From CAVPDE01 sp964580575 (GTDB lineage: Bacteria; Desulfobacterota; DSM-4660; Desulfatiglandales; HGW-15), in assembly GCA_964580575.1 (NCBI GenBank), contig CAZOLJ010000038.1:1-44028 (forward strand): a stretch of 44,028 nucleotides of DNA, written 5' to 3'. The position numbers and the translations under genes were made by a program. Numbering within the stretch: position 1 is the first letter of the stretch; each line of letters begins with the position of its first letter. The notes under the pieces are model-generated. The model was not told the origin of the DNA, did not search any database, and saw nothing but the letters and a program-made list of their open reading frames with translations. This document shows positions 23,985-31,006 of the stretch, piece by piece.

Positions 23985-24209
23985 CACGCTGAGGAGAGGA
24001 AAGACCAGTGCGCTTGCCCGCCGTCACGGTCAGTGGCTGACCTGGGGACCCAATGGGCCAAGGCCAAGAAATCCCTTTTGTTGAGAGTGCCGTCTGCTAT
24101 AGTGGAGCAGGAATACAATATACTCATAAATCCGTTGCATTCGGAAATGCCGCGTGTAGTATTGAAGGCGGTTGCGGCGTTTGAGTTCGACAAAAGGCTT
24201 GTTCGTTGA
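23985..24209 (+). pseudogene. C-terminal remnant of a RES-domain toxin
   Basis: This plus-strand frame of 74 codons has no start; a TAG lies just before it. It reads DLGTQWAKAKKSLLLRVPSA, then 'IVEQEYNILINPLHSEM' and 'FEFDKRLVR' before TGA at 24207. This matches the end of RES-domain toxins, where 'LLRVPS.V.P.E.N.L.NP.H' is diagnostic. The N-terminal half, including the catalytic Arg of the RES triad, is absent, and no Xre antitoxin is left. It fills most of the gap 23906-24238, where no other gene is seen. Confidence 0.65.
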
Positions 24210-24238
24210 ATAAGAGAAAAAAAGGGAAGAAGTGACGT

Positions 24239-24898
24239 ATGAGATCACGAAGCGATCTGACTGTTTCTGAACCATATAAAGCGCGATATCCTGGTGTTGG
24301 GTTTGGGTTGACGCTCATCACCGGCTGCAAGCCTGTGACGGATCAGCAGGCCTATGACCATTACAAGAGAAAGCTCCTCCGAAAAATGCGGAAAAGGGAA
24401 ACTCTTGCGGAGATCACGGCACGGATCAATACCTACGACACGTTCTTCCAGAGCTTCGGGTTCGAGTGTCCTCTACCCAAGCATCTTAAGAGAACAGTCA
24501 AGAGCGGATTCCCCCAGTACAACCTCATGGTGGATGCCCATTTCATGGCGGAGATGTGCGCAGGAATCCTGGTGGCTGTCACCGACTATGATCGCTTCGA
24601 CGGCAAGCTCACGCTGGACGTGGCCAAGGCAGGCGAGATCTCCAAAGGAATGGGCCAGAGGGACTTCGTGACCAAAGAAGGAGAGATCGTCCTGAGAGAC
24701 GAGAAGGATATCGTGTGCATCCTCTGCCAGGGAGCGGATGAGAAGACACGGGTAAAGGATGAGACAAAAAACGTGTTCTTTTATGCCTATGCGGTTCCGG
24801 GCATCGATTCGGGGCACCTGAAAGACGGGTTGACCGTGGCAGCGGAGACTATGGCGGAGTTTGGAGGGGGAAAAATAGAAGGAATAGAAGTGTATTGA
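24239..24898 (+). CDS. B3/B4 domain protein (COG3382-like)
   Basis: This 219-residue protein resembles stand-alone B3/4 domains of the phenylalanyl-tRNA synthetase beta chain (COG3382). Visible: 'ARYPGVGFGLTLITGC' at the start, 'FQSFGFECPLPKHLKRTVKSGFPQYNLMVDAHFMAEM' (the tRNA-editing-like fold core) and 'DEKDIVCILCQGADEKTRVKDETKNVFFYAYAV' near the end. Such proteins may edit or recognise aminoacyl compounds, but their role is unproven. A GGGAAG ribosome site lies before the ATG. Length is normal for the family. Confidence 0.75.
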   Translation: MRSRSDLTVSEPYKARYPGVGFGLTLITGCKPVTDQQAYDHYKRKLLRKMRKRETLAEITARINTYDTFFQSFGFECPLPKHLKRTVKSGFPQYNLMVDAHFMAEMCAGILVAVTDYDRFDGKLTLDVAKAGEISKGMGQRDFVTKEGEIVLRDEKDIVCILCQGADEKTRVKDETKNVFFYAYAVPGIDSGHLKDGLTVAAETMAEFGGGKIEGIEVY

Positions 24899-24899
24899 C

Positions 24900-24985
24900 G
24901 GTACAAGGTGCAAGGTGCACGGAGAAGAAGAACAAAGGCTGTGGATTCCGGCTGGAGTTTATCCTGAGCGAAGCCGAAGGGCCGG
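24900..24985. repeat. Iterated CAAGGTG element plus palindromic repeat
   Basis: GTACAAGGTGCAAGGTGCAC at 24900-24919 repeats the heptamer CAAGGTG and continues with GGAGAAGAAG. Almost the same phrase occurs at 30356-30389 between leuC and leuD. A copy of the CCTGAGC...GAAGGG palindrome follows at 24963-24981. Confidence 0.5.
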
Positions 24986-25050
24986 AATGACGGTTGTGGG
25001 CTTCGAAAGGCGGGAAAAGAAAGAAATTGGATGGAACAAAGAAATAAAGC

Positions 25051-25079
25051 TTGACACGAAGTAAGCACTCCCCTAAACT
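25051..25079 (+). promoter_or_regulatory. Sigma-70-type promoter of the leu/ilv operon
   Basis: TTGACA (25051-25056), 17 bases, TAAACT (25074-25079). The predicted start near 25086 gives a leader of about 215 bases holding the leader peptide and attenuator before cimA. Confidence 0.7.
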
Positions 25080-25114
25080 GCTATTTCACACTTAGGAGAT
25101 AGGTTTAAGACGCC

Positions 25115-25231
25115 ATGTTTCTGGTTAACAACATCATCGCCATTACCACCGCAATAGGGGGTTTGCTATCCCTATTGCTCCTTCTTGGGGTCGTCCGTCT
25201 AAAACGCCCGGGCCTGGTGATGACGAAATGA
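25115..25231 (+). CDS. Attenuator leader peptide rich in Leu, Ile and Val
   Basis: This 38-codon frame begins MFLVNNIIAITTAIGGLL and continues SLLLLLGVVRLKRPGLVMTK. Eighteen of 38 residues are branched-chain (10 Leu, 4 Ile, 4 Val), with three Thr. AGGAG and AGGT lie 10-16 bases upstream of the ATG. The composition, the position between promoter and terminator, and the fact that its last codons overlap one arm of an antiterminator (25210-25220) mark it as a leader peptide like E. coli ilvL. It could alternatively be a tiny membrane protein, since the segment is hydrophobic. Confidence 0.75.
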   Translation: MFLVNNIIAITTAIGGLLSLLLLLGVVRLKRPGLVMTK

Positions 25232-25288
25232 TGTAAATAAGCCCTTACAAAAACCGTTATCAGGCCCTCCTGATAACGGTTTTTTTTT
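25210..25288 (+). promoter_or_regulatory. Transcription attenuator of the leu/ilv operon
   Basis: The terminator is CCGTTATCAGG (25254-25264) paired perfectly with CCTGATAACGG (25269-25279), a four-base loop, and nine T at 25280-25288. The antiterminator is GGGCCTGGTGA (25210-25220) paired with TTATCAGGCCC (25257-25267): eleven continuous pairs, including two G-U. The two forms exclude each other. A ribosome stalled at Leu/Ile/Val codons 17-24 leaves 25210-25220 free, so the antiterminator forms; one that reaches the stop at 25229 covers it, so the terminator forms. cimA starts 12 bases after the T-run. Confidence 0.8.
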
Positions 25289-25300
25289 GGAGATAAGGTT

Positions 25301-26875
25301 ATGGCAAAACAGATCACTCTTTATGACACAACGCTGAGGGACGGAAGTCAGGGGGAAGAAGTGACCCTGTCCGCCGAAGACAAGCTGAGGTTGGCCCAAA
25401 AGCTTGACGAGTTCGGCATTCACTATGTAGAGGGAGGATGGCCGGGCTCCAACCCAAAGGACGCGCGGTTCTTCGAGATGGCCCGGAAAACCGCCTTCAA
25501 AACCACCCGCCTCACCGCCTTTGGAAGCACCTGCCGAAGCCAGACCCGACCTGAAGATGATCCAAGCATCCAAGCCCTCTTAAGAACAGAACTCGAAACA
25601 GTCACCATTTTCGGCAAAAGCTGGGATCTCCACGCCACTGAGATCTTGGGCATATCGCTGGATGAGAACGCTTCACTCATCGAGGACACCGTATCCTATT
25701 TAAAGAAGCAGGGCCGACGCGTGATCTATGATGCGGAGCATTTCTTCGACGGATACAAGAAAAACCCGAAATATGCGCTCAGGACCATCCAGGCGGCGGT
25801 TCGAGGTGGGGCGGACGTGGTGGTCTTCTGCGACACCAACGGAGGCTCCCTGCCCAACGAAGTGCACCGCATCGTGACCGAAGCCATGAAAGACCTTCCC
25901 GTGCCCACAGGAATCCACACCCACAACGACTGCGGTTTGGCTCTCGCCAACAGCCTCGCAGCAGTGCAGGCAGGGGTGACCATGGTGCAGGGAACCATCA
26001 ACGGGTATGGCGAAAGATGCGGGAACACGGATCTTGTAACCGTTATGGGAAATCTGCAGATCAAGATGGGTTATGAGTGCGTGGGCGAGGGAAAGCTCAA
26101 AAAGCTCAGGGAACTCTCCCGGTACGTCAGTGAAGTGGCGAATGTGCCCCCCTTCAAGCGGGCCGCATTTGTGGGAAAGAGCGCTTTTGCCCACAAGGGC
26201 GGCGTTCATGTGAGCGCTATTCTCAAGAATCCTGCAGCCTACGAGCACATCGATCCTGAACTGGTGGGCAACCGGAGGCGAGTAGTGGTTTCCGACCTCG
26301 CAGGGAAGAGCAACATCGAGTACAAGGCCCGGGAGATGGGGATCAGCCTGGGGGGCAACGGGTACGGCAGCGAGAAGATCATAAAAGAGGTCAAAAGGCT
26401 GGAAGACGAAGGATACCAGTTCGATGCAGCAGAAGGGTCCCTCGAACTCCTCATGAAGAAGGTGACCGGCCAGTTCCAGGATCCTTTCAACCTGGAATCC
26501 CTCAGGGTCACCATGGAAAAAAACCGGTCCGGACCCAGCACCTCCCATGCCACCATCAAGATCTCGGTTGCCAACGAGGAGGAAATAACTGCGGCAGAGG
26601 GAGACGGCCCGGTGAATGCTCTCGACAACGCGCTGAGAAAGGCGCTCAACAAGTTCTACCCGCAGGTGGAGGAAATGAGGCTGGTGGACTTCAAGGTCCG
26701 CGTGATTGACGGGAGCGACGGAACAGCCGCGAAGGTTAGGGTGCAAATCGAATCCAGAGACTCGAGTGAGATCTGGTCGACCATTGGTGTTTCCGAGAAC
26801 GTGATCGAGGCAAGCTGGCAGGCGCTGGTAGACAGCATCCAGTATAAACTTTCAAAAGCCACGAACGGCAAATGA
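25301..26875 (+). CDS. cimA: Citramalate synthase CimA
   Basis: CimA condenses acetyl-CoA and pyruvate to (R)-citramalate, opening the threonine-independent route to isoleucine. The 524-residue protein has the DRE-TIM metallolyase fold: YDTTLRDGSQGEEVTLSAED at the start, metal-binding 'IHTHNDCGLALANSLAAV', 'NGYGERCGNTDL' and 'FAHKGGVHVSAILKN'. The C-terminal regulatory domain is shared with isopropylmalate synthases (from about residue 400). DGSQGEE with GGWPGSNPKD separates it from LeuA (DGEQSPG). It is first in the operon behind the attenuator. Confidence 0.93.
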   Translation: MAKQITLYDTTLRDGSQGEEVTLSAEDKLRLAQKLDEFGIHYVEGGWPGSNPKDARFFEMARKTAFKTTRLTAFGSTCRSQTRPEDDPSIQALLRTELETVTIFGKSWDLHATEILGISLDENASLIEDTVSYLKKQGRRVIYDAEHFFDGYKKNPKYALRTIQAAVRGGADVVVFCDTNGGSLPNEVHRIVTEAMKDLPVPTGIHTHNDCGLALANSLAAVQAGVTMVQGTINGYGERCGNTDLVTVMGNLQIKMGYECVGEGKLKKLRELSRYVSEVANVPPFKRAAFVGKSAFAHKGGVHVSAILKNPAAYEHIDPELVGNRRRVVVSDLAGKSNIEYKAREMGISLGGNGYGSEKIIKEVKRLEDEGYQFDAAEGSLELLMKKVTGQFQDPFNLESLRVTMEKNRSGPSTSHATIKISVANEEEITAAEGDGPVNALDNALRKALNKFYPQVEEMRLVDFKVRVIDGSDGTAAKVRVQIESRDSSEIWSTIGVSENVIEASWQALVDSIQYKLSKATNGK

Positions 26876-26913
26876 AGCAGGAGCGTGTCGAATACCAATT
26901 GACACGGTCCCTG

Positions 26914-26992
26914 AAATCTCCCCTGACCCTTCTTTACAAAAGAAGGGTAAAGCCTCCCTTACCAAAGGCATGTCCTGAGCGTGTCGACGGGG
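26914..26992. repeat. AAATCTCCCCTGACCC hairpin element plus palindromic repeat
   Basis: AAATCTCCCCTGACCC is followed by a hairpin, CCCTTCTTT/AAAGAAGGG (26927-26947). The reverse complement of the same phrase occurs at 40503-40540 near dsrN. A CCTGAGC...CGGGG copy follows at 26974-26992. Confidence 0.5.
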
Positions 26993-27120
26993 AGGTCAGA
27001 CGGGATTTAAAAACAGCGTCCAGAGGATTAAGAGAGAACGGATATGAAAGCAAAAGGCACGGAGAAATTTACCGCAGATTCCTGCAACGTCAGGCGTCTG
27101 CGGAGGGTCCTTGAGAGGTA

Positions 27121-27331
27121 AACCCCAGAAATCAGAAATCCGAAGCACCCGCCTTCGCGGACCCGCTTCGGCGAGGCAGGCGAAGCACGAAATACGAAAC
27201 AATCCCAAATGACCAAAATTCAAATGACAAAAAGGTTTTCTGACGGGCTTGTTTCAGCCCATTCGTGATTTGAATTTGAGATTTGTTTCTGGTTTCGAAT
27301 TTCGAGTTTTGAGTGTCACTTCAGGTGACAC
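27121..27331. repeat. Iterated imperfect palindrome upstream of leuA
   Basis: The left part has heptamer-like words (CAGAAAT CAGAAAT, CGAAATA CGAAACA). The arm 27181-27228 is the near reverse complement of 27265-27306 (for example TTCAAATGAC against GTGATTTGAA). A small hairpin GTGTCAC/GTGACAC follows at 27313-27331, then the leuA Shine-Dalgarno AAGGAGG (27342-27348). The 480-bp gap between cimA and leuA holds this and the preceding element and no gene. Confidence 0.5.
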
Positions 27332-27355
27332 GGGTTTACTTAAGGAGGTTACATC

Positions 27356-28900
27356 ATGGCAGAACGAGTCATTGTTTTTGATACCACGCTGAGAGATGGG
27401 GAGCAGTCCCCCGGAGCGAGCATGAACGTGGCGGAAAAGGTCCGCCTGGCCATTCAGCTCGAAAGGCTCGGCGTGGATGTGATCGAGGCGGGTTTCCCCG
27501 CAGCGTCAAGCGGGGACTATGATGCGGTCAGGGCGGTTTCAGCGAAGGTCCGAAACTCCCAGATCGCAGCTCTGGCCAGGGCCTCCAAAGAAGACATAGA
27601 CAAGGCCTGGGCGTCTGTGAAAGAAGCGGCCCATCCCAGGATTCACACCTTCATCGCCACATCCGATATCCATCTTAAACACAAACTCAAAATGACCCGC
27701 GATCAAGTGCTTGAGGCCGCGGTGAATGCGGTGAAGTATGCGAAAAGTTTCACTGAGAACGTGGAGTTTTCATCAGAAGACGGGTCGCGCAGCGATCCGG
27801 ATTTCCTGTGCAAGGTCTTTGGTGCGGCTATTGGAGCGGGTGCAACGACGATCAATCTGCCGGACACGGTCGGGTATGCCATGCCCGAAGAGTTCGGCCA
27901 GCTGGTTTCCTACGTGCGAAAGAACACGCCCGGGATGGATCGCGTGATTCTCAGCGTCCACTGCCACAATGATCTGGGACTGGCCACAGCCAACAGCCTG
28001 GCAGGTCTCCGCAACGGCGCACGGCAGGTTGAAGTGACGATCAACGGAATCGGCGAAAGGGCGGGCAACACCTCTTTGGAGGAGGTGGTGATGTCGCTCT
28101 ACACAAGGAAGGAGCATCTGGGGCTCACGACGCGCATCAATACAAGGGAAATCCATCCGGCCAGCCGGCTGGTGAGCATGATTACCGGCATTGTCGTGCA
28201 ACCCAACAAAGCAGTGGTCGGTGCAAACGCCTTTGCCCATGAGGCGGGCATTCACCAGGACGGCGTGCTCAAGAACAGGATGACCTATGAAATCATGGAG
28301 CCCGAGATGGTGGGGCTTTCCACCAACCGCCTTGTTCTGGGCAAGCATTCGGGGAGACATGCGTTCAAACACAAACTCGCTGATCTGGGCTATGACCTGA
28401 CAGAAGAGGATCTGAACAAGGTTTTCGAGAAGTTCAAGGAGCTGGCCGACAAGCGGAAAGAAATCCTCGACGAGGACATCGAGGTTCTTGTGGCGGAAGA
28501 GATCCTCCGAGTACCGGACCGGTTTCAGCTCAACTATCTGAACGTGATCAGCGGCACCGTGGCGGTGCCGACGGCCATCGTCAAGCTGGAGATCGACGGG
28601 GTCGTGGAACAGGGCGCGGGGTTCGGTGTGGGACCGATCGATGCCACCTACAACACGATCGCAAAGATGACTGGAACCAGGTCCAAGCTCGTCCGGTTTT
28701 CCATCAACGCCATCAGCGGCGGAACGGACGCTCAGGGAGAAGTGACGGTGCGGCTCCAGGAAAACGGGTTCGTGGCTTTGGGAAAAGGCGCTGACCCGGA
28801 CATCTTTACAGCCAGCGCAAAGGCCTATATCAACGGCCTCAACAGGCTGGAGTACTTGAAGAAGAATCCATCGCTTTCGGCGGAAGAGAGGGCGTTGTAA
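27356..28900 (+). CDS. leuA: 2-isopropylmalate synthase LeuA
   Basis: LeuA condenses acetyl-CoA with 2-oxoisovalerate, the first step to leucine. The 514-residue protein shows FDTTLRDGEQSPGASMN at the start, the metal-binding 'SVHCHNDLGLATANSLAGL', 'NGIGERAGNTSLEEVVM' and 'AFAHEAGIHQDGVLKN'. The C-terminal allosteric (leucine-binding) domain runs from about residue 390 ('LNYLNVISGTVAVPTAIVKLE'). A perfect AAGGAGG precedes the ATG. Length matches the standard bacterial enzyme. Confidence 0.96.
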   Translation: MAERVIVFDTTLRDGEQSPGASMNVAEKVRLAIQLERLGVDVIEAGFPAASSGDYDAVRAVSAKVRNSQIAALARASKEDIDKAWASVKEAAHPRIHTFIATSDIHLKHKLKMTRDQVLEAAVNAVKYAKSFTENVEFSSEDGSRSDPDFLCKVFGAAIGAGATTINLPDTVGYAMPEEFGQLVSYVRKNTPGMDRVILSVHCHNDLGLATANSLAGLRNGARQVEVTINGIGERAGNTSLEEVVMSLYTRKEHLGLTTRINTREIHPASRLVSMITGIVVQPNKAVVGANAFAHEAGIHQDGVLKNRMTYEIMEPEMVGLSTNRLVLGKHSGRHAFKHKLADLGYDLTEEDLNKVFEKFKELADKRKEILDEDIEVLVAEEILRVPDRFQLNYLNVISGTVAVPTAIVKLEIDGVVEQGAGFGVGPIDATYNTIAKMTGTRSKLVRFSINAISGGTDAQGEVTVRLQENGFVALGKGADPDIFTASAKAYINGLNRLEYLKKNPSLSAEERAL

Positions 28901-28905
28901 GAGGG

Positions 28906-29009
28906 TGGAGTAATGGAGTGACGGAGTAATGGAGTAATGGAAAAACCCGACAAGAACAGCCGAAGATGTTTTCTTATGCTTTACCAGTACTCCAATACTC
29001 CATGACTCC
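28906..29009. repeat. GGAGTAAT octamer inverted-repeat element, copy 1
   Basis: The left arm consists of octamers (GGAGTAAT, GGAGTGAC, GGAGTAAT). The core at 28931-28993 is shared with copies 34651-34713 and 37530-37592. The right arm has complementary words (CTCCAATACTCCATGACTCC). It fills most of the leuA-leuC gap. Confidence 0.7.
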
Positions 29010-29078
29010 AAGAATCTTATACCGGCAACGAATGCCAGATCTAGAGAACAGAGACTGTTGTAGGAAGGAAACCCGCTC

Positions 29079-30344
29079 ATGACCCACCCCATGACCATAA
29101 CGGAGAAAATTCTTGCGGCCCATGCAGGGCTTGAATACGTAATGCCCGGCGATCTGATCAAGGTGAAGGTCGATCTTGCCCTGGCCAATGACATCACTGC
29201 GCCTCTGGCGATTCGTGTTTTCAGAGAGATCGGCAAGCCAAAGGTCTTCGCCCGGGACAAAATCGCCCTTGTTGCCGATCACTTTGTTCCCAACAAGGAC
29301 ATTCTCTCTGCTCAGCAGGCGAAACTCATGAGAGAGTTCGCACAGGAACAGAACATTCGGCACTACTATGAACTGGGCGACGGCGGGGTCGAGCACGTGA
29401 TCCTCCCTGAAAAGGGATTGGTGGTACCGGGCGAACTGGTGATGGGTGCGGACAGCCACACCTGCACCTACGGGGCTCTGGGCGCTTTTTCCACAGGGGT
29501 GGGAAGCACGGACCTTGGAGCGGTCATGGCCACGGGCATGGCATGGCTCAAGGTACCTCCCACAATCCGGGTGGAATATGAGGGAAGACTCCAGCCGTGG
29601 GTGGGCGGGAAGGATCTGATTCTTTTCACCCTGGGGCAAATCGGAGTGGAAGGGGCCAACTACAAATCCCTTGAGTTTGCAGGCGAGGTGATCCGCAACC
29701 TGCCCATGGACCATCGGTTCACCATGGCCAACATGGCTGTGGAAGGAGGGGCGAAGAACGGAATCATCGAACCCGACGACATGGCGATCAACTATGTCTC
29801 CACGAGGAGCACGAGAGAGCCTCGAATCCTGAAGAGTGACGAGGGAGCAGCCTACGACAGGGTGCTCAAGGTCAGGGTGGATGAGATCGAACCCCAGGTC
29901 GCGTTCCCCCACTCTCCTGACAATGTGCGGGGCATCTCGGGTGTCGGGCTTGTGCAACTGGATCAGGTGTTCATCGGTTCCTGCACCAATGGCCGCCTTG
30001 ACGATCTAAGAGTGGCAGCGGCCATTCTGAAGAATAAAAGGGTAGCCCATGGAACAAGGTTGATCGTGCTTCCTGGTTCGCAGCTCATTTACAAAATAGC
30101 GATTCAAGAAGGACTCCTCGAGACACTGGTGGATGCAGGAGCTGTGGTGGGACCGCCTTCCTGCGGCCCATGCCTGGGAGGGCATCTGGGGATCCTGGCG
30201 GAAAATGAAAAAGCCCTTTCAACGACCAACAGGAATTTCCTGGGCCGTATGGGCCATCCGAAGAGCGAAGTGTACCTGGCGAATCCGGCTGTGGCCGCAG
30301 CCTCTGCAGTGCTGGGAAGGATTGGATCACCGGAAGAAGTATAA
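29079..30344 (+). CDS. leuC: 3-isopropylmalate/citramalate dehydratase large subunit LeuC
   Basis: LeuC with LeuD isomerises 2-isopropylmalate to 3-isopropylmalate and citramalate to methylmalate. The 421-residue length and absence of the enteric insertions put it in the short, archaeal/HACN-type LeuC group. Motifs: 'VMGADSHTCTYGALGAFSTGVGSTD', 'FIGSCTNGRLDDLRVAA' and 'PPSCGPCLGGHLGILA', supplying the three cysteines of the [4Fe-4S] cluster. GGAAGGAAA precedes the ATG. Confidence 0.94.
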   Translation: MTHPMTITEKILAAHAGLEYVMPGDLIKVKVDLALANDITAPLAIRVFREIGKPKVFARDKIALVADHFVPNKDILSAQQAKLMREFAQEQNIRHYYELGDGGVEHVILPEKGLVVPGELVMGADSHTCTYGALGAFSTGVGSTDLGAVMATGMAWLKVPPTIRVEYEGRLQPWVGGKDLILFTLGQIGVEGANYKSLEFAGEVIRNLPMDHRFTMANMAVEGGAKNGIIEPDDMAINYVSTRSTREPRILKSDEGAAYDRVLKVRVDEIEPQVAFPHSPDNVRGISGVGLVQLDQVFIGSCTNGRLDDLRVAAAILKNKRVAHGTRLIVLPGSQLIYKIAIQEGLLETLVDAGAVVGPPSCGPCLGGHLGILAENEKALSTTNRNFLGRMGHPKSEVYLANPAVAAASAVLGRIGSPEEV

Positions 30345-30348
30345 AGAT

Positions 30349-30478
30349 GGTGCACGGTACAAGGTGCACGGTGCACGGAGGAGAAGGACAAAGAACGGGG
30401 CACGGCACCCTTCGACTAAGCTCAGGGTCTTAGACACGGAAAACGGTGATCGCTGAACTGTGAACGGTGAACGATAAG
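30349..30478. repeat. Iterated CACGGTG element with palindromic repeat
   Basis: The heptamers CACGGTA, CAAGGTG, CACGGTG and CACGGAG are tandem at 30353-30380. A copy of CCCTTCGACTAAGCTCAGGG follows (30408-30427), then GTGAACGGTGAACG words just before the leuD Shine-Dalgarno. It is closely related to 24900-24925. Confidence 0.55.
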
Positions 30479-30488
30479 GAGAAACAAA

Positions 30489-30983
30489 GTGAAGCTTGAA
30501 GGAAGAGTCTGGAGATTCGGGGACAATGTGGACACGGATGCGATTATCCCTGCGCGATTCCTGAATGTGTCGGATCAGGATTTGCTCGCCAAGAATTGTT
30601 TTGTGGATCTGAGACCGGATTTTTCAAAAACCCTACGGCCGGGAGACGTGATCGTGGCCGGGAACAACTTCGGTTGCGGGTCTTCACGGGAGCACGCTCC
30701 TCTGGCCATCAAGGCGGCCGGCGTGAGCGTGGTGATCGCAAAGAGTTTTGCGCGCATCTTTTACAGAAACGCCTTCAACATCGGCCTGCCGATCCTGGAG
30801 TCCGAAGAGGCCTTCAAGAGCTTTGACGAAGGATCTCCAATCCAGGTTGATCTGGAATCAGGGCAGATCAGGGGCGGGAACCATAAAGTTCAAGTGACGG
30901 CAAAACCCATCCCGACCTTTATGAGAGAGATCGTTGAAGCAGGGGGTTTGGTGGCTTATATCAGGCAAAGAGGATCGTTGTGA
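30489..30983 (+). CDS. leuD: 3-isopropylmalate/citramalate dehydratase small subunit LeuD
   Basis: This is the swivel-domain partner of LeuC. The 164-residue protein has 'RVWRFGDNVDTDAIIPARFL', 'VIVAGNNFGCGSSREHAPLAIKAAG' (the substrate-binding loop) and 'VIAKSFARIFYRNAFNIGLP'. It belongs to the short archaeal-type LeuD group, matching its LeuC. It starts with GTG behind AAGGAG. The stop overlaps a possible upstream start of ilvD. Confidence 0.95.
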   Translation: MKLEGRVWRFGDNVDTDAIIPARFLNVSDQDLLAKNCFVDLRPDFSKTLRPGDVIVAGNNFGCGSSREHAPLAIKAAGVSVVIAKSFARIFYRNAFNIGLPILESEEAFKSFDEGSPIQVDLESGQIRGGNHKVQVTAKPIPTFMREIVEAGGLVAYIRQRGSL

Positions 30984-31006
30984 TGAAAAGGAAAGAGGAG
31001 AAGATG

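Noticed and set aside
26872..27114. An 80-codon frame between cimA and leuA
   Set aside because: It runs through the repeat elements, starts inside the end of cimA and has no family resemblance or good ribosome site.
27773..29957. Long minus-strand frames opposite leuA and leuC
   Set aside because: Shadows of recognised leucine genes; they pass through the repeat element and show no domain.
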